Assembly (NCBI RefSeq): GCF_013426205.1
Contig: NC_089424.1
Coordinates: 744,001-808,000 of the forward strand
Source of the DNA: Metarhizium brunneum
Lineage: Eukaryota > Ascomycota > Sordariomycetes > Hypocreales > Clavicipitaceae
Length of the DNA stretch: 64,000 nt
Direction: 5' to 3'
The notes beneath the pieces were generated by a model that worked only from the letters and a program-made list of their open reading frames with translations, was not told the origin of the DNA and did no database searches. The translations under genes were made by a program, and so were the position numbers. Positions 10,919 to 22,204 of the stretch are shown here, one piece after another (positions within the stretch are counted from its first letter, which is position 1; every line of letters starts with the position of its first letter).

Positions 10919-11311
10919 ATGATGATGAAGCTTCTTACCGTCTTTCTCGCCGCCTTGACGACGACCCTGGCGCAGGACGCAAGCCACGAAGATGAGGTCA
11001 GAAAAGCATTCGACGTACGCTTGTACGCTGGAAGCTTTGCAGATTTGGGTGAGATAATGGCCAACAGTCTTGACGCGGTCAAAAAACTTGGGCAGGACAT
11101 GACGGCCCTGCGCATCGCAGGGGCCAACTCCATGTCTGAGGAGGATAAGGACGCCCTGGAGTATGCTGTGGACTTCGCAGACGAGATACGAAATAATCAA
11201 GACTTCGAGTATCTCGCCGGTCGGGCGAGGAGCGCGGCGCGAGTTTCGAGAGATGTTTCAGACAAAGCCAATCAAAGAGTTGTAGGTAATAATGCTTCGA
11301 TAATAAAGTAG
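10919..11311 (+). CDS. Small secreted, cysteine-free, helix-rich protein
   Basis: Single-exon ORF of 130 aa. The N-terminus MMMKLLTVFLAALTTTLAQ is a signal peptide; any of the three leading methionines could start it. The mature part has no cysteine, is rich in Ala, Asp, Glu and Arg, and has the periodicity of amphipathic helices (for example YAVDFADEIRNN and ARSAARVSRDVSDKANQ). It has a consensus TATA box upstream. No family was recognised. It is a candidate secreted effector or cell-wall-associated protein; that function is only inferred from secretion and size. Confidence 0.68.
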   Translation: MMMKLLTVFLAALTTTLAQDASHEDEVRKAFDVRLYAGSFADLGEIMANSLDAVKKLGQDMTALRIAGANSMSEEDKDALEYAVDFADEIRNNQDFEYLAGRARSAARVSRDVSDKANQRVVGNNASIIK

Positions 11312-11632
11312 CGGAGCGTTAACAGTTAACCCGCTATAGAATCAACTCCTCGGTGGAAAGAAGAATTAAACACCATCACGGGCTATGTGCGGGTTGGCGG
11401 ATCCGGCAGACTATGTACAAGGACTACCCCCGCGAAGCTCGGTACTGCGAGAACATCTACAATAGGCGATATAAGCTTACTCTCCAGGCTGCGGCCTCGA
11501 GTTCTACTTCTTTCCTCCTAAGCTCCAGATAGACAATACCTAGGCACCTGCTTTATTAGACAAACTCCAGGCTAGCCTCTTACAGCTAGGCAAGACATTT
11601 AATTATAAACAAATCAGTCGATTCTTTATATT
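11312..11632. other. Gap before the LINE relic
   Basis: Contains a short palindrome (CGTTAACAGTTAACCCG region at about 11317-11332) just after the stop codon, perhaps helping 3' end formation. Otherwise nothing recognised. Confidence 0.3.
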
Positions 11633-12815
11633 ATGGCACGCATAATGACGTGCTTCTGCCTAGCTGACTTGGTCGTCGTCAACAATGCGCTAAACTCTTG
11701 GTACGGTAGAAGTGGCTCGATAGAGATGATTGAATTAAATTATTGCCCCTCCGTTCTTCACCCTCTGTTCGGTAACCCAGGGTCGTCACATATCTCAGGA
11801 AGAGCTTGCCCGTCACACAGCTCCCTCCTCCGACTCCAGACACCTACTGTGGGGGAAGTACAAGGCATGACCATTGTCAACTTTTACCGTAAACCCCGAA
11901 TAATTGAGGACCTAGAGATACTACTTGACTCTTATGGACCTACCCCCTTCGGAATAATAGTGGCTGGGGACTTTAATGCCGGCCACAAGACCTGGCAAAC
12001 TGGGGCGAACAGGAACCAGGGCGAAGGCATATTAACGTGGGCCGACACCCACAGCCTTGAACTCCTTAATTCCCCGCAACAGAGGAGTTGCAGACCTCGC
12101 CTTCACCAACATCCCTCTATGCATCTCCAGACTCTCCAAAGAACTAGAGTGTGCCTCAGACCATAAAGCCATACTTATCACTATACCAAGCGGCATCCGA
12201 CCTAAATGCCTAATACGCCCACACGTTATTACTACTGACGACGAAATAGAAAGGTTTCTTACTATTTTGAGAGACAAGGCTCTATATATAGACCCACGAG
12301 CCAACAGCGTAAATAACCTGGACCGCCTGGCCTCTGAAGTCTCCTAATCCCTGACTCGCTCGTTGCAAGAGACGGGCAAAGTCCCTAATCTAAAGGGAAA
12401 TTTCAAGGTATGGTCTGGTCTGGTAGAACACATGCAAGGAATGCTCCAGAACCCACAAGGCGCTATCGGCCAGACGCCGAGCCTGCGACGATTTCCAGGC
12501 AGCAAAGGACTGTTGACGCCTGAAAGAACGCCACCCGCCGAACCAAGTGGGGCTTCTGGGCAGACAAAGTAGATTGATTAACGTTACCACCACAAAAAGG
12601 AAGTGTCTGGTATGCCATAACACAATAGGCACAACAAACTACTCCGAACTTCCAACTACCCAGCCTGATGTCCCGGGGTAAAACCCATGTACTACCTGGC
12701 AAGAAGGCCGAAGAACTTCGCCAGGTTAAACTTGACTCCAACAAGTCAATAGGAACTAGCCAGGACTATCCCCCAGGCGGCATACCCATAGTGCCTCGGC
12801 AAAAAATACAGTGCA
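11633..12815 (+). mobile_element. Truncated non-LTR (LINE, Tad-like) retrotransposon, endonuclease region
   Basis: Two frames together form an APE-type endonuclease. The first carries IIVAGDFNAGHKTWQ and GEGILTWADTHSLELLN; the second carries GVADLAFTN and CASDHKAILITIP, matching the catalytic GDFNxxH and SDH motifs. The shift lies near 12055. Downstream is the linker normally preceding reverse transcriptase, itself broken by stops. No reverse transcriptase follows: MITE copy C begins two bases beyond the last plausible remnant. The element is dead and 3'-truncated. Confidence 0.75.
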
Positions 12816-12817
12816 TA

Positions 12818-13019
12818 TCCCTTTGAATGTGCGCAGGTCTAATTAATATATTTAACCTGCTTTTTTATAACACTTAAGGATACATAAATACTTAAAGCTA
12901 CTCCTTTATTAGTAATAATAAACAGTATATTTTTATATATTCAAGTATCCAATAACTTTTATTATTATAAAAGAACCCTGATCCGTTACAAAGATTGGAC
13001 CTGCGCACATTCAAAGGGA
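12818..13019. mobile_element. MITE copy C, perfect TIRs and TA duplication
   Basis: Left end TCCCTTTGAATGTGCGCAGG, right end its reverse complement CCTGCGCACATTCAAAGGGA; TA on both sides. Length 202 bp with an AT-rich core. It sits between the LINE relic and the 3' end of the SDR gene. Confidence 0.85.
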
Positions 13020-13060
13020 TACAATCATTATCAAATAAATCATCTCCAACGCAATTTCAT

Positions 13061-13849
13061 TCACAGCTTCGAGAACATGCTTTCCTTCTCGGACCGCACA
13101 TCCAGCTCATGCGTCCACGTACTCCGCGGCTGGGTATGCAAATACCAATACATGCTCGCCAGATCAGCAGGCTGCACCAAGTGAGCCTCGACATCGGCCA
13201 GCTTCTCCCCGTCGCCCGCGCGCTCCCACTGTCGTCGACGCACGCCGCCAATCAGCTTGCCGTCGACGGGCCCGTCCACAATGACATGGGCCGCGTGGAT
13301 GCCGCGGCCCTGGTACTCCCGCGTCACAATCTGCGCCAGCGACCGAAGCCCAAACTTGCCGGGCGAGAAGCTGCTCAGGCCGGGCATGCCGCGCAGCGAG
13401 CCCGTCGCCCCGGTGTACACGATGGTCCCCCGGCCGGCCGCGAGCATGTCCGGGAGAACGCACTTGGTGGCCCAAAACGCGCCAAAGAGGTTAATCTTGG
13501 TGAAGCCCTCGAATTCTTCGGTGGTCGTGTCCAGGATGGAGCGCCCGTTGACGCGGCGCGCGCCGGCGTTGTAGACGAGCACCTGCACGCTTCCGAGCTC
13601 GTCGCGGATCCGGCGGAAGCTGGAGTTGACGTCGTGCTCGACGCGTAGGTCGGTGGGGTAGTATCTGGCCGTGTCGTGGCCGTGGTCCGCCCGGATGCCC
13701 TCTTGGATGGCGTGCAGCTTTTCGGCGGTGCGCGCAATCAGGGCCACGACGAAGCCGTGCGAGACGAACTCGCGGGCGACGGCCTCGCCAATTCCGGGAC
13801 CGACACCGGCGACGGCGACGACGGGCTTTCCCTGCGGGTTGTGCGACAT
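13061..13849 (-). CDS. Atypical short-chain dehydrogenase/reductase (catalytic Tyr replaced by Phe)
   Basis: Single exon, 262 aa from the ATG at 13849; an upstream in-frame ATG would add a proline/histidine-rich leader unlike the family. The Rossmann motif GVGPGIGEAVA is near residues 15-25, NAG appears as VYNAGAR, and the serine position is in TGATGSLRG. The usual YxxxK is FSPGK here, in a context (SPGKFGLRSLAQ) like a known SDR subgroup that carries Phe at that site. Substrate unknown; it should still bind NAD(P)H. It lies 270 bp from the next minus-strand gene, also an NAD(P)-binding protein. High GC contrasts with the adjacent MITE and LINE. Confidence 0.85.
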   Translation of the reverse strand: MSHNPQGKPVVAVAGVGPGIGEAVAREFVSHGFVVALIARTAEKLHAIQEGIRADHGHDTARYYPTDLRVEHDVNSSFRRIRDELGSVQVLVYNAGARRVNGRSILDTTTEEFEGFTKINLFGAFWATKCVLPDMLAAGRGTIVYTGATGSLRGMPGLSSFSPGKFGLRSLAQIVTREYQGRGIHAAHVIVDGPVDGKLIGGVRRRQWERAGDGEKLADVEAHLVQPADLASMYWYLHTQPRSTWTHELDVRSEKESMFSKL

Positions 13850-14118
13850 GATGCTTTGGTTTGGATGATGCCTGGGGGTTTGGGAGGGTGAGTGCCGTTC
13901 ATGGGGTGTGTCTGGTCGATACATATGGAGCTTATACATGGCTGTCCGGGACTCGAGGATGCCGAGGGCCGGCCATGATGAGTGATCGCACCGCGCCTAC
14001 CGGGATACACATCAATTGATGCAACATGTATGCATGCGACGCATTACTCCAATTGCAACATCGTCATCTTCTATTCAATTTTGCATTAATCTGAGTATCG
14101 GGATACATGGCAATTTCA

Positions 14119-15085
14119 CTAAACACTGCTGGCCCATGGTTTTCCGCCCGTCTCCTTTGCCAAATCCTGCATCCGCATCCACGCAACGGGCCCGCCGCTC
14201 AGCACCACGCCGTTCTGATTCCCCAACCCGGTGTCAGAATGGTCGATTTTACCTTCCCCCATCAGAAACCGCAGATATCTCTCTGGCGTGGGCGACGGGT
14301 CCGCCAGCACCTGAGCCTTGTACGTCGCCAGCGGCACCGAAGTGACGTCTATCTGTCCAGCGCCGCTGGCCCGCATGATGTCGGCGATTTCTTGGAAACT
14401 CTTGCTGTCGCCGTTGAGGCTGACTTCGTCCGGGACGTCGCCCAGAGGCAAAGACGCCAGATTGGCCAGGGCCCGTCCAATGTCCGACTTGCTAATATAT
14501 GAAGTCGGCTGGCTCGGGCTGCCGACGGCCTCGTACCGGCCGTCCTTGGTGTTGAAGCCGAACCACGGGCCGATGGAGTCTTCCAGCAACAGACCGGCGT
14601 AGACGCGACAGCGGCGAATATTCGGAATCAGCTGCTTGGCCAGCTCGAAATGGCGCTTCTTCGTGTCCCACTCCTCGTGGGGGAAGTCGTGTATGTAGTG
14701 ATTGACGCCGAACTCGGACGGGAAGTACAGGCTCACCGACGTCGCGGGCAAGCTGCGCAGGAGCTTTTCCTTGAAGGCGTGCCCCGACGGCCCGACCCTG
14801 GCAGCAGGTTAGTCTGGATGGATCTTGTGCAACATTTGCGCGAAGGCGTGGTTACACGCTGATCAGGACGTCGACGCCCTGCAGGCTTTGTGCGAGGTTG
14901 TCTTCACCGTAGACGCGCAGCTTGGCGCCGGCGGCGGCGAGTTCGGCAGCGGCCTTGGACTCGGCTCGCGCGAGGACGACGATGTCTTGGAACCTGGTGC
15001 GGCATTCGGGGGATAGGAATGCCCGGGCGACGTGCGACCCCAGATTGCCTGTTGCGCCGGCAATGGCTACGGTCCGGAGAGCCAT
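14119..15085 (-). CDS. NmrA-like / isoflavone-reductase-like NAD(P)-binding protein
   Basis: Predicted model: complement(join(14119..14797,14856..15085)), 302 aa. Exon 1 begins MALRTVAIAGATGNLGSHVA, an N-terminal GxxGxxG dinucleotide-binding motif. The intron has a GTAACC donor, a CTAAC branch and a CCAG acceptor, and it restores LISVVGPSGHAF across the join. Exon 2 carries the conserved YFPSEFGVN segment, then KRHFELAKQ, a lysine-rich helix in the position of the reductase active site. Family members are either NADP sensors (NmrA) or small-molecule reductases; which applies is not visible. It is adjacent to and co-oriented with the SDR. Confidence 0.88.
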
Positions 15086-18000
15086 TGTAGTTTGGTGATG
15101 GAGTCGTATTTGAATGGAGGCGTTGGCAGATGGCCCTTGGGTGGTGGCAGCAAACGTGCGGAGAGGGCCTTCTTTATTGTTTCCTGGACATGTCGGCGAT
15201 CCCTCATGGTTGAGAGAAGCTGGGCACCGGATTTGTAAGTCGCAGGCAAAGTTTAATGGGTGAGGCTTGACCGAATTCAATGTTGGCTTTCATGCTCGTC
15301 ATACCCTAACCAATCGCCGGTGGCTGCGCTGCTGAGCAGCCCAGTGTCTCTCACGCGGATGCGATCTACATGCTGTTTTTCTCGTTGCGGTGTCGGTTGA
15401 GTGGGATTTCTTAACAATCAAATTGTGAAATTCCGCATGCTTTTGATGCGGCATCCTTACAGGCGCAAGACTAGGCAATCCCGCTGGGCCGTTTGTTGAT
15501 GTGTCTTTGACAACTGTTGATAAAACTTCGGCAATGGGTTTCTTTTTTAAAGCAATTGCTCGCGTTGCCAACACAGTGAGATCGGAACCTACCCTAGACC
15601 CTGGCACCACGCCTCGGTGGTTTGCGGGGAAACCACTTAGTACACGCACCCTGTTGATAGAGGAATCAATACTTTATTGCAATGGATTTAAAAGTTAGGC
15701 TAAAGGTATTGTATCTATACTTGGGTTATTAAATCTTTTACGCTGAATGTGTAAGCAACGGTGTAGGTAGTTCACATGCCTGACAAGGTCAACATTGGAG
15801 TGCTACTCGCGTAGTAGAGACCACAAAATACTTGACGCTTCTTATTGCGGTTGGATACGTCCCATTTCATTCTCGGCTATATCGACATGTTTCATGAGTA
15901 CTCTCGAAAATTTACCTCACATGCGGTAAAACGTTAATCCTGATATATCAGTAGTCTGGTACGTTTGCTTTTTTGCCGCGCTTTAAATGTTGCGCCTACT
16001 ACCGAGTCCTACAATGACTGCAAGGATGCGCTCGCAAATCGCCAACCAGTCAGTTAGCCTCCACACTGTTTGATGTGTCCATGACTCGGGAAGTGACAGA
16101 CGTGGGGGACTCGAGTCACTTGACCCTGGGAACCCGCTCGGACGTTTGGCAGTAGCGCCGTTGTGAACCCTCCGACTATCCAACAAACTCTATCGACGCT
16201 GAACCATGCCAGCCGACCTTATGTGGTTTGTAGTAAATGGTGAGTTTTGGGTTATTGCCCCGTCATTTTCATTGTCAATTGATGCCGGCCGAGGGATCCA
16301 TTGAGAATGTTCTGTGCGCATGCATGTGGCGGCGCTAGCGTGGACATGTCGAATTGGCGGGGGAAAACGCGGGGGTGGTAATCATGAACTTGACTTGATA
16401 TCGGCTTTTGGGGGTGCTGTTCCTGCTTCTAGCCGACAGATCCGAGAGTAAGAATGTTGCCCTGCCCTGTATCGGATGAGATAGAGACCGGTGGGCCTCG
16501 ACGCTGGGGTTGGGTTGGGGTTGACTTGGATCACCGTCCTCCGAGAGACTGGATCATGGTTGTCGTGAAGGCCGTGGCAAATACCAATGTCGACCGTTTT
16601 CCACGCTTCTGGTCCTACATCACCTTTCAACACCACGACGACCACTCCGCATGCACGTGCGGGAAACGACTCTAAATCCATACGGCAGCCAATGCTTGGG
16701 GGTAATAGTCTCAACTGGATATCGGCAAAAGGGAAAAGAGGACCATGCATGTGTCTTTCCAGAATGTGGGCGTAGCGGCCTAGCTTCAGATTGAACCGGC
16801 ATGACCAGGATTCCCCACTTTTGGTAGTGCAGCTGCCAGGTGCCACGCCAGTTGGAACATTTGAAGCATTGAGCTGCGAGATCACCATCGCACATGCGCT
16901 CCTTCCTGGCAGGTTTCCCACAAACACCACCAATGGACCTCTGTTCTCTTGTGCTAGTGACAGCCATCATCTGCATATGCGGAAACCCTCCGCATTCATT
17001 GAAAGCGCGTCACTGCCGTATGGCTGGGACATGCGAATGCTCCGGCTTCCAGTACACCATCCGCGTTTCCTTTCAACGCAACACGATGAAGCCTCGGTGC
17101 GATTGGTCGTTAACGACCCCAACAAGTTAGCCCCCCTCCCTCCTTTCCCTTCCCAGGCGCATCTCCATTGTGAAGCGCCCGCGACAAATCAAGCCAACCA
17201 CAGCACTAATCTGGAATTAGAACCATGCGCCGGAACGCCACGAGGCAAGAGACCTTGTTTCGGAGAGCCGACATCAGACCCCTGTGTCCATTGGGCCAAC
17301 GGCTCGCCAGTGGCTTCATGCCTCCTTTCGTCCCAAGTCTGTTTGAGTGACTTGCCCGTCTTGGCGTGGGGAACATTATCCATCTCCCGGGATGCCACCA
17401 GTTACGAGTGTTCCGTACAATCATCGTGATGTAGTTGTTGGTTGAACGCCGCTGGCGCATTGGGCGCGCACCATTCTTTCTGGAGGAAAACGAAACCAGA
17501 CACACCAATACCGCTGGACTATGTGGTTGGGTATATCGGGTACTGGCGTCAAATTCCATTTGCCCACGGCCGTGCAGTCTACACCGCGGTTGCTCAGGGC
17601 AAATATCATCACTTCGTGTGCTCGTACCTGACTCCACCAATCCGTCAGTGGCTTTTCTTTGGTTGGGGTCCAAGCCATCCACCAGCACGGTATTTTCGTC
17701 GAGATAATACTGACAAGGCCGCTTACTCAATGTCCAGTACAGGTGTTGCGCCTGCCCGGTTGCTCGCTTCCAGCCATTTTCCAGACCCGTAAATGTCAAG
17801 ATTGACGATTTCAATGGGACACATACGCACGTTTCGGCAGCAAATACCCACGAGGGCTCGTGTTTAGCTTACGATCCCTGTCTATGCCGCGTGTGGACTC
17901 TCAGAACATACGGCAACTTGCAAATCAGTGGAGTCATAGAGAAGACGCCGATCCAAGCAGCATCCAGGGTGTCTCATTGCTGAGAGAACTGCGAAATCCT

Positions 18001-18540
18001 CTAGTCATCAAAGATGATCCTGGCGCTTGTAATCACGGATATACTGCCGTCTGATGTGAACATTGGACTTCTCTGTGGCTCTCTTTTCTGTCTTGCCCTG
18101 CAGTAGAAGACGATAATTATCCGGCCATCCTGAGGTCCCCCAACGCCACCGTTCCCCAGACCCGCGATGCATGAAGTTAGCTAGCACCTATTGCCTTAGA
18201 CTGTACATGAGAGGTGTTGTCTCGGCTAATAATCTTTGACTCAGTCAACACACCATGTTGAAAGTGGCGTTTGACCCCGTACAACTAGTGCCTGGGAGTC
18301 CACCCTGGAAACTCAGAGCCACAACGGTGTGGTTCTCAACCTGTGTTATGGAATCATATGTCATATGCATATCAGACAGGGATACCAGTTCTCTTATGCA
18401 CGGGTCTTGGGAAAGGTGAGCCATGTCTTCACTCTTGGCTGCGGGTAGTGGCGCCTATCATTCCCTCAACCAGGATCCTGGTCTATTAACGTGACTCAAT
18501 TTCCGGGCCCCTGTGTCTTATAGATACTGCAATTGCCGTC
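15086..18540. other. Long gene-poor interval
   Basis: About 3.4 kb with several overlapping open frames up to about 210 codons on both strands, none with a recognisable domain, consistent splice sites or good start context. I judge it intergenic, holding the 5' region of the reductase gene and the promoter of the CFEM-GPCR gene. Confidence 0.45.
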
Positions 18541-18547
18541 TATATAA
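18541..18547 (+). promoter_or_regulatory. TATA box of the CFEM-GPCR gene
   Basis: TATATAAA-type element about 108 nt upstream of the start codon at 18655. Confidence 0.5.
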
Positions 18548-18654
18548 ACACCCCATCTTGTCGAATACATTTTTCGGCATTAAATGTTGATGTCTCCAAT
18601 TTTCAACCTCAGAGATCGGGGCCACATTGTTCTGGGCCAACGACGTTAGACACA

Positions 18655-20226
18655 ATGAAGCTGTGGGCTTCCCTGATGCTAGCCCTCGCGGCTCTGCCGA
18701 TGATAATGGCTCAGGACTCATCCCTGACACAGACGCTTGCCAAGTTCCCCGGCTGCGCGGTAAGTGGCCACGTTGAATTTTACCAAACCGTAGAACCTGT
18801 AGAGCTAACCGCGATTTCTACGCAGATCCCATGCCTAGGGCAATCTATTCCCAAATCACACTGTTCAATGACGAACCAAACATGCTTGTGTACCGATCAA
18901 GTCTTCAAAGATGGCCTGACAAACTGTGTCATGTCAAGCTGCACAATCAAGGAAGCCATAAGTATGACAGACCAAGTACGTTCATCATAATATGAACGAT
19001 TCGGAACTGACCTCTGGGTATAGTGGTAAAAAATCTGACATCGACATCTTGTGGAGATCCTTTTCGAGACAAGTCAGGTCAATATGCTGTCGTTTCCAAA
19101 GTGTTTGCAATCATCTCCTCCATGTTTGTCATACAGCGCTTTGCGTACAAGTTCTGGGCAAAACTGGAATATGGCCTTGATGATTGGTTCGTATTACTTA
19201 CAACCGTGGTCGGAATACCTACCACCGTTATGAATGTGCATTACGTGGCACCAAACGGTATAGGCAGAGATGCTTGGACCCTGACGTACGACAATATTAT
19301 CAACTTTGGACGTTACTTTTACATATTAGAGATCATCTACATAGTCGAAGTTTCACTCAGCAAACTGGCCATTTTATTCTTCTACATTCGAATCTTTCCG
19401 GGCCGGCGCGTTCGGCGGGTGCTTTGGGGTTCGGTTGCCTTTGTGGCCTTGTTTGGCATCGCATTTACCTTCAGTGCCATATTTCAATGCACGCCCATCG
19501 ACCACAATTGGTTGAAGTGGGATGGAATACACGAGGGACGATGTGTCAATATTAATGCAGGGGCATGGTCAAATGCCGCGATAAGTATTCTTTTAGATGG
19601 ATGGATGCTGGCTGTTCCCTTATGGCAATTAAAGGCGCTGAACTTGGACTGGAAGAAAAAGATTGGAGTCGGCCTGATGTTCGGCGTTGGTACATTGTAC
19701 GCTGAGTCTTTACCCTTCATGTTACCCCAGAGCACTGCTAACAATGGCTGTCTACAGTGTTACCATAGTGAGCATCTTGCGCCTCAAATCACTGGTCAAG
19801 TTTGGATCCGATTCTACCAACCCCACGTGGGACTTTTTCAATGTCGGCATTTGGTCAGTTGTTGAGATCAACGTCGCCGTTATCTGTGCCTGCCTACCCA
19901 CGTTCCGTTTAGTCCTAGTTCGACTATTTCCTCGGATACTTGACACATCCCAGCGGTTCTACGCTAAACATGGAACAAAAAATGGATACAAATCGCCAAC
20001 AAGACGGGGTAGCCGGCCGATGGGAACGACGTCGGTCTCGCACGTCGAAAGATCACAAAACGGGCGAGAGCCTCTATCGAAACACATCACCTTCCACAAA
20101 ACGTTTAGTATCGAGTATGGTGAGACGGATCCTGAGCACGATGCAGCACAACTTGTGTATATGAAGGACTTGGAGATGAAGAGCCATCAACCAGACTCAC
20201 TGTCAGGTGGATCTTCCACGTCATGA
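18655..20226 (+). CDS. CFEM-domain Pth11-like G-protein-coupled receptor
   Basis: Predicted model: join(18655..18759,18826..18961,19024..19696,19758..20226), 460 aa. A signal peptide (MKLWASLMLALAALPMIMAQ) is followed by an eight-cysteine CFEM domain, residues about 24-95: GCA, IPCLGQ, SHC, QTCLC, NC, SSC and STSCGDP. Seven hydrophobic segments follow, with conserved Pth11-class features such as GLDDWFVLLTTVV, YILEIIYIVEVSLSKLAILFFY and, after the last intron, FVTIVSILRLKSL. The donor TT|GTACGC is chosen because it restores GTFVTIVSI. The C-terminal cytoplasmic tail is basic and serine-rich. Family members sense surface or host cues upstream of cAMP signalling; this role is inferred from the family. 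The MFS gene follows head-to-tail after 355 bp. Confidence 0.9.
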
Positions 20227-20580
20227 TCGACAGTCGACTAAATGGTATAACACCACTTTGTTTCGATTCTAGGTGATATCCATATCCGACAAGTCTACCC
20301 ACACGACCATCATTGCTTCATGGAGATGTTTGGTCCCGGGCCGTTGCGGGGTAACATCCGGGATCGGTGGCGTCGATCGGTTATGCGGGATACCATACCG
20401 AAATCCCTATCGTCGATGCGTGGCAGCACTTTTCATCTACTTGTTTCGTCTTCACTCCTTCAGGTGTCATTCTCACTCTCAGATAGGACACATAATTGCA
20501 AGGTGCTTTGCACATGTATATCGTAGACCCAACGGCCGCATGCCAGTGTCACTATCGCATTACGGCATCGACACAGCAGC
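20227..20580. other. Spacer between the GPCR and MFS genes
   Basis: Short spacer holding the GPCR 3' end and the MFS promoter. Nothing else recognised. Confidence 0.45.
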
Positions 20581-22204
20581 ATGTCTCAAACCATCGCTTC
20601 TACGCAGCAAATCTGTTCTCCTCCCTATGATGCCATTGAACTAACGCGCTTTTCGTCTCGCACTTCCTGTGGCCGCGGCATAGATGCCCAGCTGAAAGAC
20701 ACCGACACTATCCGGGCTACCGCCGAAGCAAAGCTAGGAACCACCAGCGGGACCACCAGCGATGACAGTGAACCGCCTGCCGATGCCCAGGGCCAGGTGG
20801 AGAGATGGAACTATCCGCGGTCGAATGTGTTCAAGTTGGGCTTTGCGTGTCTGTCCTTTGTTATTGCGGGGATGAATGACGGCGCGGTCGGTGTATGTAC
20901 ATGTCCCTCATGGCGTGGTAAAAGATGATACTGACAAAACTCTAGGCGCTGATCCCCTATGTACGTCTCTTCTCACACCAAGACGTCAAGACATGACACT
21001 GACGGCTGGTAGCTCGAAGACTACTACAACTTGAACTACACCGTGGTATCTCTCATCTTTCTCACGCCCTTTGTAGGCTACTCTCTCGCGGCATTTACTA
21101 ATGCGCGCATCCACGTCGCCCTGGGCCGGCGCGGCGTCAGCATCATGGCGCCGCTGTGTCACATCGTGACGTACGCTGTTCTCACATCGCACCCACCGTA
21201 CCCGGCGCTCGTTGTGGCGAATTCGATAAGCGGCTTCGGTAATGGTCTCACGGACGCATGCTTTTGCGCGTGGCTCGGCGCCATGGACAAGGCGAACGCC
21301 ATTCAGGGTGTCTTGCATTCGTGTTATTCGCTCGGCGCCTTGTTTGCACCGCTCATTGCAACGAGCATGGTTGTCAAGGCCGGCCTGCCGTGGTACAACT
21401 ATTACTATGTCATGGTGAGACAATGAAATTCCGCCAGCGATAGGCGGCGAAGCTAATGGTGATAGATTGGGACAGCCGCGTTGGAGCTTGGTGGCTTGGC
21501 CGCTGCGTTTTGGGACCAGCCCGGCTCAGTATACAGGGCCGAACATGCAAGTGACAATGAGGGATCTGGTGCCGGGACAAGAGAGGCGGCCAAGTCCAAA
21601 GTTACGTGGTTATGTGCTACCTTTTTCTTCTTGTACATGGGGGTAGAGGGTAAGTTGCCGACCTGGCGAACATGGTTCTACTTGGGACTAATCGGTGCAA
21701 CTAGTCGGCCTGGGAGGCTGGGTCGTGACGTTCATGCTCAAGGTGCGCCACGCGACGCCCTACGCATCGGGGATATCAGGCTCCGGCTTCTGGGCTGGCA
21801 TGACTCTCGGGCGTGCCGCACTCGGGTTCGCAACGGAGCGGTATGGCGAACGGACCTGTCTGACGGTGTATCTCGCCATCTGCATTGCGCTGGAGCTGTT
21901 GTTCTGGCTGGTGCCGCAGTTTGTGGTGTCTGCCGTGGCCATTGCCTTTCTGGGCTTCTTTTTGGGACCCATGTTCCCGGGGGCGGTCATGGTCACGGCG
22001 AAACTCCTTCCCAAGAGGATTCATGTAAGTGCGATTGGGTTTGCCATGGCGCTGGGAGGCACGGGCGGTACCGTGTTTCCGTTTATGATTGGTGCGGTGG
22101 CGAGTACGGCTGGTGTCCAGGTTTTGCAGCCGATTGTGCTGGCATTGATTGTGGTTGTGACGGTGGTGTGGCTGAGTTTTCCCAAGATTAGGAAGAAAGA
22201 CTGA
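20581..22204 (+). CDS. Major facilitator superfamily transporter
   Basis: Predicted model: join(20581..20892,20946..20960,21013..21414,21466..21649,21705..22204), 470 aa. Exon 2 is a 15-nt micro-exon encoding ALIPY, needed to complete the first transmembrane helix (GMNDGAVG then ALIPY then LEDYYNLNY). About twelve hydrophobic segments are visible, with MFS features such as GRRGVSIMAPL in the loop after helix 2, GNGLTDACFCAWLG, and GPMFPGAVMVTAKLLP in the C-terminal half. The N-terminal 85 residues are hydrophilic and cytoplasmic. It resembles the fungal BSC6/BypA-type group of uncharacterised transporters; substrate unknown. All five exons join in frame (1413 nt). Confidence 0.9.

Noticed and set aside
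15299..15649. Minus-strand frame of 116 codons upstream of the NmrA-like gene
   Set aside because: Lacks a recognisable domain or splice connection.
16382..17814. Large overlapping open frames on both strands, up to about 210 codons
   Set aside because: No domain, signal peptide, splice pattern or start context; overlapping frames of similar length on both strands point to chance in moderate-GC intergenic DNA.
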